Below are positions 7,513 through 12,771 of a DNA stretch of 12,771 nucleotides, piece after piece. Position 1 is the stretch's first letter. Every line of letters begins with the position of its first letter. Source of the stretch: Bianquea renquensis (GTDB lineage: Bacteria > Bacillota > Clostridia > Lachnospirales > Bianqueaceae); assembly GCF_014384895.1 (NCBI RefSeq), contig NZ_JACRSQ010000048.1, positions 1 through 12,771 of the forward strand. The letters run 5' to 3'. Below the pieces are notes generated by a model. That model was not told the origin of the DNA and did no database searches. It was given only the letters and a program-made list of their open reading frames with translations. The position numbers and the translations under genes were made by a program.

Positions 7513-7650
7513 CATTGCGATCTTGCGAATGTGAATCGATAGAAAAGCTGACAAAAATCAGTATATTCAAAACGCTGTGCGCAACTGCCGTTTAGAGTCC
7601 AACTAAATTAAAATACTCTTCTTTCTATAATCGAAATGACAGGAATGGTT

Positions 7651-7679
7651 GTCAAGATGTTGCGATCCGTGTATAATCA
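7651..7679 (+). promoter_or_regulatory. Sigma-A promoter of the RpiR regulator gene
   Basis: TTGTCA (7651-7656), 17-bp spacer, TATAAT (7674-7679). The predicted start near 7686 gives a leader of about 38 nt. Confidence 0.8.
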
Positions 7680-7707
7680 AAAGTGAACAGCCCTTTAAAT
7701 CTTAATC

Positions 7708-7715
7708 GGAAGAAG
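7708..7715 (+). promoter_or_regulatory. Ribosome binding site that selects the ATG at 7724
   Basis: GGAAGAAG lies 8 nt before the ATG at 7724. An in-frame GTG at 7715 overlaps this site and has only GGAA close upstream, so ATG is preferred. Confidence 0.55.
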
Positions 7716-7723
7716 TGATCCTT

Positions 7724-8572
7724 ATGCCAGATACAAAAATCATCAGTGCGTACATTCGCAATATCTATCCGCAGCTCTTCTCCAATGAAAAATTGATAGC
7801 GGAATTTATATTGGAGCAACCGGACTCCTTTCTGTCCCTTCCCACCGCCAAGCTAGCAGAAAAAATGGGCGTCTCCGGGTCCAGCATCGTCCGGTTTTGC
7901 CAAAAAATGGGATTTGAGGGGATCAGCGACTTTCGGCTGGCCCTTGCGAGGCAACACGAGGCTTCAGCTGCAATGGCCTTCGGCGGTATTATGCCCGATG
8001 ACACACCGGAGCTTGTCGCTCAGAAGATTTTCTCCTCCAACATTAAAACCCTTTCGGATACCATCGCCATGCTGGACACCCGCGCTCTGCACAAGGCTGT
8101 GGAACATCTGCAAACGGCTCGTCGGATTGAACTGTACGGGCTTGGCTCCTCCTCCACGCTGGCTATGGACGCATATCTACGGCTGATTCGGGCCGGATAT
8201 CCCGCTTATGGTGTCACAGACCCATACATGATGCGGCTTTCTGCATCCTCCCTCGCAGAGGATTGCTGTGTCATCGGAATCTCGCATACCGGGCGGACGC
8301 GGGATGTGATTGACACTATGCGTATCGCTCATGAGGCTGGCGCTTTTGTTATCGGCATAACCAGCCATGTGAAGACGCCTGTGACTCAAACCTGCGATGT
8401 TGTCCTCTCCATCTATTCTGATGAGGCGTACATCATGACGGAAGCCGTGTCCTCCCGAATCGCACACATCGCGCTCTTGGACACCCTTTGCGCCTGCTTG
8501 ACCTTACAGCGCCAGGACAACGAAGAGCAGATTCGCCGATCCAACGCCCTGATGGACGAGCTACGCTTCTAA
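7724..8572 (+). CDS. RpiR-family transcriptional regulator (HTH_6 + SIS domain)
   Basis: A 282-residue DNA-binding regulator. Residues about 1-77 form the RpiR helix-turn-helix domain (TAKLAEKMGVSGSSIVRFC, 41-59, then KMGFEGISDFR, 61-71). Residues about 105-245 form a SIS (sugar isomerase) domain with YGLGSSSTLA (138-147) and VIGISHTGRTRDVID (183-197), the phosphosugar-binding Ser/Thr loops. Members of this family repress or activate sugar-catabolic genes according to a phosphosugar ligand. It is divergent from the redox operon and directly upstream of the DUF4838 gene, so both are plausible targets (inference). I chose the ATG at 7724 over the in-frame GTG at 7715 on RBS spacing. No clear terminator hairpin follows, only a T6 run after the stop, so some readthrough is possible. 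Confidence 0.92.
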   Translation: MPDTKIISAYIRNIYPQLFSNEKLIAEFILEQPDSFLSLPTAKLAEKMGVSGSSIVRFCQKMGFEGISDFRLALARQHEASAAMAFGGIMPDDTPELVAQKIFSSNIKTLSDTIAMLDTRALHKAVEHLQTARRIELYGLGSSSTLAMDAYLRLIRAGYPAYGVTDPYMMRLSASSLAEDCCVIGISHTGRTRDVIDTMRIAHEAGAFVIGITSHVKTPVTQTCDVVLSIYSDEAYIMTEAVSSRIAHIALLDTLCACLTLQRQDNEEQIRRSNALMDELRF

Positions 8573-8613
8573 TCCTTTTTTATCCACGCACTTCACCAAA
8601 ATTATTTTTCTTA

Positions 8614-8648
8614 AGTAAATTGACTTTACTATATTTCTATTATATAAT
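8614..8648 (+). promoter_or_regulatory. Strong sigma-A promoter with a palindromic operator candidate over the -35 box
   Basis: TTGACT (8620-8625), 17-bp spacer, TATAAT (8643-8648). A perfect inverted repeat AGTAAA-TTGAC-TTTACT (8614-8630) straddles the -35 hexamer, a position where a bound repressor would block RNA polymerase. RpiR dimers bind short inverted repeats, and the regulator gene ends only 41 bp upstream, so this is a reasonable candidate site. The link is inference. Confidence 0.75.
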
Positions 8649-8727
8649 ACATACTTGATAAAGAGCAAGATGTCGCATAATCTCGTGAAACCTTCCTCTA
8701 ATCATTATGTGGAAAAGGACTGTTCAT

Positions 8728-8990
8728 ATGGCCGCCGATCTCCTCAGCATTGGGTATCTCTTGGAAGCCGATACACTACACACAGCAAATGCCGGCCGCA
8801 TTCTTATCGTCCTGGACCCTTTAGACGAGCGCAGTGGTACACTGCTGAATCCGTCTATTTTTTTGGTATCGCTCATTTTCCGATTCGGGCCTATCTGGAG
8901 GAACGTTTTTCGCTGCTAGTTTTCTTAAATGCCGAAATTGAGGTTTGTTATGTACCTGCCTTTTGTGTCCAGGCTAGGAGGATACACTGA
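8728..8990 (+). pseudogene. Possible small frameshifted gene or leader ORF upstream of the DUF4838 gene
   Basis: The roughly 385 nt between the promoter and the DUF4838 start has no recognised gene. An ATG at 8728, with AAAAGGA (8713-8719) 8 nt before it, opens a 63-codon frame (MAADLLSIGYLLEADTLH...) ending at TAG 8917-8919. Its codons have the GC-rich third positions typical of the neighbours up to a T7 run at 8858-8864. Just beyond that run the -1 frame stays open to TGA at 8988-8990 (ending ...VQARRIH). One indel in, or slippage on, the T7 run would join them into a protein of about 87 residues. I recognise no family. It may be a decayed gene remnant, a regulated leader ORF, or chance. 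Confidence 0.25.
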
Positions 8991-9026
8991 ATCAGAGGCT
9001 CTTTGCCGGTAAAATAATATAAGCAT

Positions 9027-9032
9027 AAAGGA
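9027..9032 (+). promoter_or_regulatory. Ribosome binding site that selects the ATG at 9041
   Basis: AAAGGA lies 8 nt before the ATG at 9041. The in-frame ATG at 9032 overlaps this site and has no separate Shine-Dalgarno sequence at proper spacing, so 9041 is chosen. Confidence 0.6.
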
Positions 9033-9040
9033 TGGACACC

Positions 9041-11140
9041 ATGAACATTACGATCCAAACTCCATATGCCCAGGCAGATCGCTATACGGGTATCTGGGCC
9101 AATGAAGAAGAACGAATCAATTTTCGAAAAGAACCGGATCGGGCGCTTCGCTGCACGATCTCCTTTGCAGCTATGCAATTAAAAGAGTATCTATTAAAGA
9201 CTCTGTCTCACGCCTCCATCACCTTTTCGAATCAAACAGCGGCGGACACGGATGTTTTGTTAAGCCTAGACAAAATCAGCGGGGACTGCGACGATGAATA
9301 TCATCTGATTCCCCTTGCCGGGCCGTCGGGCGTTCGCATCGAGGGCTGCTCTCGCCGGAGTATTTTGTACGGCGTCTACGAATTTCTTAAGCTCCAGGGC
9401 TGGCGCTGGTACTATCCCGATGATGGCGGCGAAATCGCGCCTTCTCTCCGCGACACCCTCCAGCTTCCAGAAAGGCCTCTGGTGTTCAAGCCAGCCATGG
9501 AATTTTCCCGCGGCTTCGACCTCTCGGAATCCTACGCCTACACGTCGCGGCCTTTCCTGATGTGGATGATCCGCAATCGAATGAATGTTGCCATCTGCCG
9601 GGAACCTACGGCGGCGTTATCCCGAAAGCTCGGATTTATCTCCAAGTATGGCGGCCACATCTTTGAATCCATGTTGGCTCCTGATAAACCCTGGGATAAT
9701 GGGCGGGATCTGTTCGATACCCATCCGGAATGGTATGGTCTGCCGGAAAATGGGCTTCGGCAACGGGAAAAGGCGCTCTCCGTTCAGCTGTGCGTGGCCC
9801 ACGACGATATGTTTGATTATTTAGCTGAGGAGCTTCTTGCAAAATTAAATCACGAGTGGTATGAACATGATCGGATTGACATTTGGGGTTTTGATACGTG
9901 GGGGAGCGCCTGCAGCTGTGATGTCTGCCAGACTATAGGAAACAATACGGATCGTGCCGTCTATTTTCTGTCTCAGCTTCGCCAGCGTTTGGATCGTGCC
10001 ATGAAGGATGAGCGGCTGGATCATCCAGTTCAACTGGTGATGTGCAGCTATGAGGGAACTTATACTCTGGCGGCTCCACAGAAACCTGCGCCTGCAAATC
10101 TGCTAGCGGCTGGCGACAGCGTCGTATATTACCCCATTAACCGCTGTTATGAGCATTGCGTGGAAGATTCCCACTGTGCGACGAATCGGCGATACGCCAC
10201 CACTATTTCAGATTGGGAGGAAGCTCCCTGTCAGTTGCCAAGGGTTATTGGAGAATACTACAACGTTTCGAAATATGAGGATCTTCCCCTTCTCTTTACT
10301 CATTCCATGTTAAAAGATTTGCCCTATTACTATCGAAAGGGCTTTTGCGGAATCACGTATATGCACGTTCCAATGATGCACTGGGGATTGCGGGCTTTGA
10401 CTCATGTTCTCTATGCGGAACTTGCATGGACCATGAAGGAGACCTCCTCCATGGAAGATGTCAGTCCGTACCTGGCCGATTATTTTTCCGGTCTCTACGG
10501 CCGCTATGCCTCCCGTATGAACGTTGTATATCAGTTGGTTGAAAAGAGCAGCTTAACCATCGCCTCGTGGCGCGCCTGGGATGGCAACAGCATCCTGTCG
10601 CAGCTGTTGAAATGGGACGGAAAAAAACCAGTGCAGCCCTTATCCCCCAATGGACATTTTGCAGACGGTATCCTGGCGGATGGACAGCGCATCGCCAAGA
10701 TTCTCCAGCAGACTGTATCCATGGTCGATGCCATGATCCAGGAGGAGAAAACGTGGATGGCCCGGGAAGGAGCCGTCACGATCCAACAGGCTGTAAACCC
10801 GGACGAACTGCGCAAGCTTAACACGAAGGACCAGCTTCTCCAGCGGCTGACCGTGGTTCATCGCCAGCTTCTCTATGGCCGTGATGTCGCTCGGTTAAGT
10901 GTCGCCGTATGTCGGTACCATCAGGCGCTTCTCCGGGAACACGACGCAGAAGCGGATCTTGCATGGGACGATGTGGAAACCTATGAAAGGGCTCTTGAGC
11001 GGTACTACATGCCCATCACAGGATATAATGCCAACAGTCTCCTAGTGAATGATGCCATGATCCGTTCTCAGCTCCGCCCTGTCATCTCACGCTGTCGCGC
11101 ACAGCGCACGATGAAGCTTGCACAACAAAAGAGGGGATAA
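9041..11140 (+). CDS. DUF4838 protein with GH67-N-like (alpha-glucuronidase N-terminal-like) domain
   Basis: A 699-residue protein. Residues about 40-145 match the alpha-glucuronidase N-terminal-like fold, with the telltale YGVYEFLKLQGWRWYYPDDG (110-129). The DUF4838 core follows, with DTHPEWYGL (226-234), IDIWGFDTWGSACSCDVCQ (279-297, Cys 291, 293 and 296), a strand with CSYEGTY (335-341) and GFCGITYMHVPMMHWG (434-449). Family members occur in polysaccharide utilisation loci and are thought to act on uronate-containing or related glycans, but activity is not established. No signal peptide is visible, suggesting action inside the cell. It is apparently transcribed alone from the promoter at 8620-8648 and ends at the shared terminator. 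The start at 9041 was chosen on RBS spacing (an in-frame ATG at 9032 would add three residues). Confidence 0.85.
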   Translation: MNITIQTPYAQADRYTGIWANEEERINFRKEPDRALRCTISFAAMQLKEYLLKTLSHASITFSNQTAADTDVLLSLDKISGDCDDEYHLIPLAGPSGVRIEGCSRRSILYGVYEFLKLQGWRWYYPDDGGEIAPSLRDTLQLPERPLVFKPAMEFSRGFDLSESYAYTSRPFLMWMIRNRMNVAICREPTAALSRKLGFISKYGGHIFESMLAPDKPWDNGRDLFDTHPEWYGLPENGLRQREKALSVQLCVAHDDMFDYLAEELLAKLNHEWYEHDRIDIWGFDTWGSACSCDVCQTIGNNTDRAVYFLSQLRQRLDRAMKDERLDHPVQLVMCSYEGTYTLAAPQKPAPANLLAAGDSVVYYPINRCYEHCVEDSHCATNRRYATTISDWEEAPCQLPRVIGEYYNVSKYEDLPLLFTHSMLKDLPYYYRKGFCGITYMHVPMMHWGLRALTHVLYAELAWTMKETSSMEDVSPYLADYFSGLYGRYASRMNVVYQLVEKSSLTIASWRAWDGNSILSQLLKWDGKKPVQPLSPNGHFADGILADGQRIAKILQQTVSMVDAMIQEEKTWMAREGAVTIQQAVNPDELRKLNTKDQLLQRLTVVHRQLLYGRDVARLSVAVCRYHQALLREHDAEADLAWDDVETYERALERYYMPITGYNANSLLVNDAMIRSQLRPVISRCRAQRTMKLAQQKRG

Positions 11141-11154
11141 CCCATGTTATAAAA

Positions 11155-11202
11155 AAGAACCGGCACACAAGCTGATTTCCATCCGCTTATGTGTCGGTTC
11201 TT
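11155..11202. terminator. Bidirectional terminator between the DUF4838 and esterase genes
   Basis: The left arm AAGAACCGGCACACAAGC (11155-11172) pairs with GCTTATGTGTCGGTTCTT (11185-11202), 18 positions with a few wobble or mismatched pairs and a 12-nt loop. An A6 run at 11151-11156 supplies the U tract on the minus strand. It lies 14 nt after the DUF4838 stop and 5 nt beyond the esterase stop. Confidence 0.88.
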
Positions 11203-11207
11203 ATGAT

Positions 11208-12230
11208 TTACATCAAACATTCACAGCCCGCCTGTTTCATATACGCCTTCATTACAGGCCATGACAAATCAGCGTAAAATCGGTGACCTCCCGGCCCCAT
11301 GACCAGTTTACAATTTTCAGGTGCACCACAGGCTTTGTACAGGCGCTCTATTTCTTCATAGGCCTTTCGAACGCCGTCCTCCGGAAAAATCGAATCCTCT
11401 TTGCCAGCTACGATCACCAGCGGCCGTGGGGCAATAAGCCCGGCCAGATCCCCCATGTCAAAATAGTGGAGGATTCCAGGTATGTAATTGCAGGTGCAGT
11501 GAGAAACCTTTGCAATGGAATCCTCGTAGGTACACACCGAACAGCTGGGCATCGCAAAGCGAATTCTGGAATCCATACAGGCGGCATAGAAGGTTGCCGT
11601 TCCCCCTGCCGAATTGCCCATGCAGCATATTTGGCTTACATCGATCTGCGGAAATACTCCGGTTTCCAAAAGATCAATCAACCGCTGAATGTCCCAAACC
11701 CGCTCTCCAATAGTCGTGCGGCCAATAAGCATAGCGATAAGCGAAGAATTGTTACAATCAGGGCCTGTCTGCGTCCCTCCACATTCGCCAAAGCAGCGCT
11801 GTTCTACCGTAATCGCACAGAACCCTTGTTTCACCGCCTGTATGGCAAAATCCCGATCTCCCCCCAGAGACTCGGCGTCCATGGGATATTTTACCCTCCC
11901 CAAGGAGATATGCATACCCGTAGAATGGCCCTGCAGGCAAATGACAACAGGGCTTTTTCGAGATGTCGCCACGGGGATACAGAAATAACACGGAACGTAA
12001 TACCCAGGCTCCGACTGGAACTGAAACGAAATCTCCCGGTAGTCGCCGCAGTCTTTCTCTGAGAGGATGCGGAAATCCGGCTCGCAGCTTTCATAGGGAT
12101 GGCCCAGTAGCTCTGCCAGTTTAGAGCGGCCTTTTGCCTTCCATTCCTGGAAATTCTCCCCTTCCCGGTATCGCATTGAGGGCACGGTAGTCCTGATCAG
12201 GTTCTGGTTGTGAGGATACGGTAAACTCAT
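11208..12230 (-). CDS. Alpha/beta hydrolase, dienelactone-hydrolase/acetylxylan-esterase-like
   Basis: A 340-residue alpha/beta hydrolase of the acyl-esterase type linked to glycan breakdown. Counting from the chosen ATG, the nucleophile elbow is CCMGNSAGG (S207), the acid is D279 in AGKEDSIFP, and the histidine is H316 in GPGGHRFYAD, giving a full catalytic triad. CLQGHSTGMH (98-107) is the oxyanion-hole strand region, and GERVWDIQRLIDLL (175-188) precedes the nucleophile as in bacterial acetylxylan-esterase-like hydrolases. No signal peptide is seen. The frame also opens at a TTG at 12239, but GGAGG (complement of 12240-12244) abuts that codon and sits 9 nt before the ATG at 12230, so ATG is the start. 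It is monocistronic and convergent with the DUF4838 gene. Likely role: removing acetyl or other acyl groups from a sugar or oligosaccharide (inference). Confidence 0.85.
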   Translation of the reverse strand: MSLPYPHNQNLIRTTVPSMRYREGENFQEWKAKGRSKLAELLGHPYESCEPDFRILSEKDCGDYREISFQFQSEPGYYVPCYFCIPVATSRKSPVVICLQGHSTGMHISLGRVKYPMDAESLGGDRDFAIQAVKQGFCAITVEQRCFGECGGTQTGPDCNNSSLIAMLIGRTTIGERVWDIQRLIDLLETGVFPQIDVSQICCMGNSAGGTATFYAACMDSRIRFAMPSCSVCTYEDSIAKVSHCTCNYIPGILHYFDMGDLAGLIAPRPLVIVAGKEDSIFPEDGVRKAYEEIERLYKACGAPENCKLVMGPGGHRFYADLSWPVMKAYMKQAGCECLM

Positions 12231-12239
12231 GGCAGACAA

Positions 12240-12244
12240 CCTCC
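12240..12244 (-). promoter_or_regulatory. Ribosome binding site that selects the esterase ATG at 12230
   Basis: Minus-strand GGAGG lies 9 nt before the ATG at 12230 and directly touches the alternative in-frame TTG at 12239, which rules out the longer start. Confidence 0.75.
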
Positions 12245-12283
12245 ATGTCTAAAATATGTATGTCAAATAACGCGGATAAAACG

Positions 12284-12306
12284 GGTGTCAGAAATCTAAA
12301 GACACC
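12284..12306 (-). promoter_or_regulatory. Inverted repeat in the esterase 5' leader (operator or small hairpin)
   Basis: GGTGTC (12284-12289) and GACACC (12301-12306) form a perfect 6-bp inverted repeat with an 11-nt gap. It lies downstream of the predicted start site, so it could be a roadblock operator or an RNA hairpin. It does not resemble the palindrome at 8614-8630. Confidence 0.35.
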
Positions 12307-12329
12307 GGGATCTATCGACCACTATCCAT

Positions 12330-12358
12330 AGTATATCAGCACTCTATGGAAAATGCAA
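12330..12358 (-). promoter_or_regulatory. Sigma-A promoter of the esterase gene
   Basis: Minus-strand TTGCAT (12353-12358), 17-bp spacer, TATACT (12330-12335). The leader to the ATG at 12230 is about 93 nt. Confidence 0.75.
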
Positions 12359-12400
12359 GCACTTTGACTTCGGGTCTGCCATAGGGGACGGTCACTCAAG

Positions 12401-12421
12401 TTTTATTCCAGAAATAAAAAA
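12401..12421 (-). terminator. Possible terminator of the rRNA operon
   Basis: Directly after the 5S 3' end on the minus strand comes a T run, then an A+T-only 7-bp inverted repeat (12401-12407 with 12413-12419). The stem is weak. The 3' end of 5S may itself supply the hairpin before the T run. Confidence 0.4.
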
Positions 12422-12538
12422 ACGGCAACCACCTACTCTCCCAGGCAGTCACCCACCAAGTACCATCGGCCGTCTATGGCTTAACTTTCGTGTTCGGGAT
12501 GGGAACGAGTGTTTCCCATAGACGCATCGTCACCGTTT
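12421..12538 (-). rRNA. rrf: 5S ribosomal RNA
   Basis: The minus strand reads CGGTGACGATGCG at the 5' side, then GGGAAACACTCGTTCCC and CCCGAACACGAAAGTTAAG, and near the 3' side GGGTGACTGCCTGGGAGAGT and GGTTGCCG. These are the standard 5S loop and helix sequences. The first and last bases pair as helix I. Ends are accurate to a few bases. It is the last gene of an rRNA operon entering from the right edge. Confidence 0.95.
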
Positions 12539-12543
12539 ATTTT

Positions 12544-12568
12544 GAGTTTATTTTGTTGTGATAAACTC
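12544..12568 (-). other. Processing stem in the 23S-5S spacer
   Basis: GAGTTTAT (12544-12551) pairs perfectly with ATAAACTC (12561-12568) around a 9-nt loop just upstream of 5S. Such stems in rRNA spacers are typical RNase processing signals. The rest of the spacer, to about 12677, shows no tRNA. Confidence 0.5.
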
Positions 12569-12677
12569 TCAAAATTGCACATTGAAGGGAAAAAAGAAAC
12601 AACCAAAGGTCTTCTCCACTTTCTTGACCTGTCTCGTCCTCCGAGTCACGCTTTCACGTTTCACTCGTCCTCTCTCC

Positions 12678-12771
12678 TGATCAAGCTCCTCGACCTATTA
12701 GTACCGGTCAGCTCCATCCCTCTCGGAACTTCCACCTCCGGCCTATCTCCTCGTCGTCTTCAAGGGGTCTT
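12678..12771 (-). rRNA. rrl: 23S ribosomal RNA, 3' end only
   Basis: Read on the minus strand, the segment contains AAGACGACGAGGAGATAGGC and ends with CTGACCGGTACTAATAGGTC and GAGGAGCTTGATC, matching the well-known 3' end of bacterial 23S rRNA. The gene continues past the right edge. The 3' boundary is estimated to within about 5 bases. Confidence 0.93.

Noticed and set aside
6670..7595. Three overlapping plus-strand frames of 234-305 codons, and several basic minus-strand frames, inside the repeat array
   Set aside because: They exist because the pyrimidine-rich strand lacks stop codons. The 130-bp period shifts frame with each copy, so no protein repeat is maintained, and none has a proper RBS.
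8655..8990. 111-codon frame starting at TTG 8655
   Set aside because: It would start almost at the predicted transcription start with no RBS, and its first part is out of frame with the better-supported ORF at 8728. Only its tail is considered, as part of the frameshift hypothesis.
11283..12062. 259-codon plus-strand frame inside the esterase gene
   Set aside because: Antisense to a complete alpha/beta hydrolase with an intact catalytic triad; low-complexity shadow without an RBS.

Overview
The window looks like chromosome of a Clostridia-class Firmicute, probably a gut Oscillospiraceae-like species (inference). The signs are roughly 50% G+C, strong AGGAGG ribosome binding sites, sigma-A promoters with 17-bp spacers, an RpiR regulator, glycan-degradation-type genes, a 23S-5S rRNA operon end and a group IIC intron in a terminator. 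No tRNA, CRISPR array, transposase or phage structural gene was seen.

Layout, left to right. Positions 1-115 are the 5' end of a group II intron on the minus strand, inserted directly behind the terminator (120-156) of the next gene. 171-1823 (minus) is a DUF4091 glycosidase-like protein with its own promoter. Divergent from it, 1988-2803 (plus) is a small M15 zinc peptidase with peptidoglycan-binding repeats. After a shared terminator (2814-2853) comes a minus-strand three-gene redox operon: SDR dehydrogenase (6595-5864), fumarate-reductase-like flavoprotein (5854-3878) and radical SAM enzyme (3844-2873), with a promoter at 6631-6659. Upstream of that promoter lies a 734-bp noncoding array (6779-7512) built from 75-bp and 55-bp modules in a 130-bp period. 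Then follow an RpiR/SIS-domain regulator (7724-8572, plus), a strong promoter with a palindrome over its -35 box, a leader of about 385 nt holding a doubtful small reading frame, a DUF4838 protein (9041-11140, plus), a shared terminator (11155-11202), a convergent alpha/beta-hydrolase esterase (12230-11208, minus), and finally the 5S gene and the 3' end of 23S (minus).

How the genes may work together (inference): the DUF4091 protein, DUF4838 protein and esterase all belong to families found in polysaccharide or uronate utilisation. None shows a signal peptide, so they would act on imported or intracellular oligosaccharides. RpiR regulators normally sense phosphosugars through the SIS domain. 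The SDR/flavoprotein/radical SAM operon, divergent from the regulator, is an all-redox set that could oxidise or epimerise a sugar, polyol or acid. No transporter or kinase lies in the window, so the substrate cannot be named. The M15 peptidase seems unrelated and may be a cell-wall or spore-related hydrolase.
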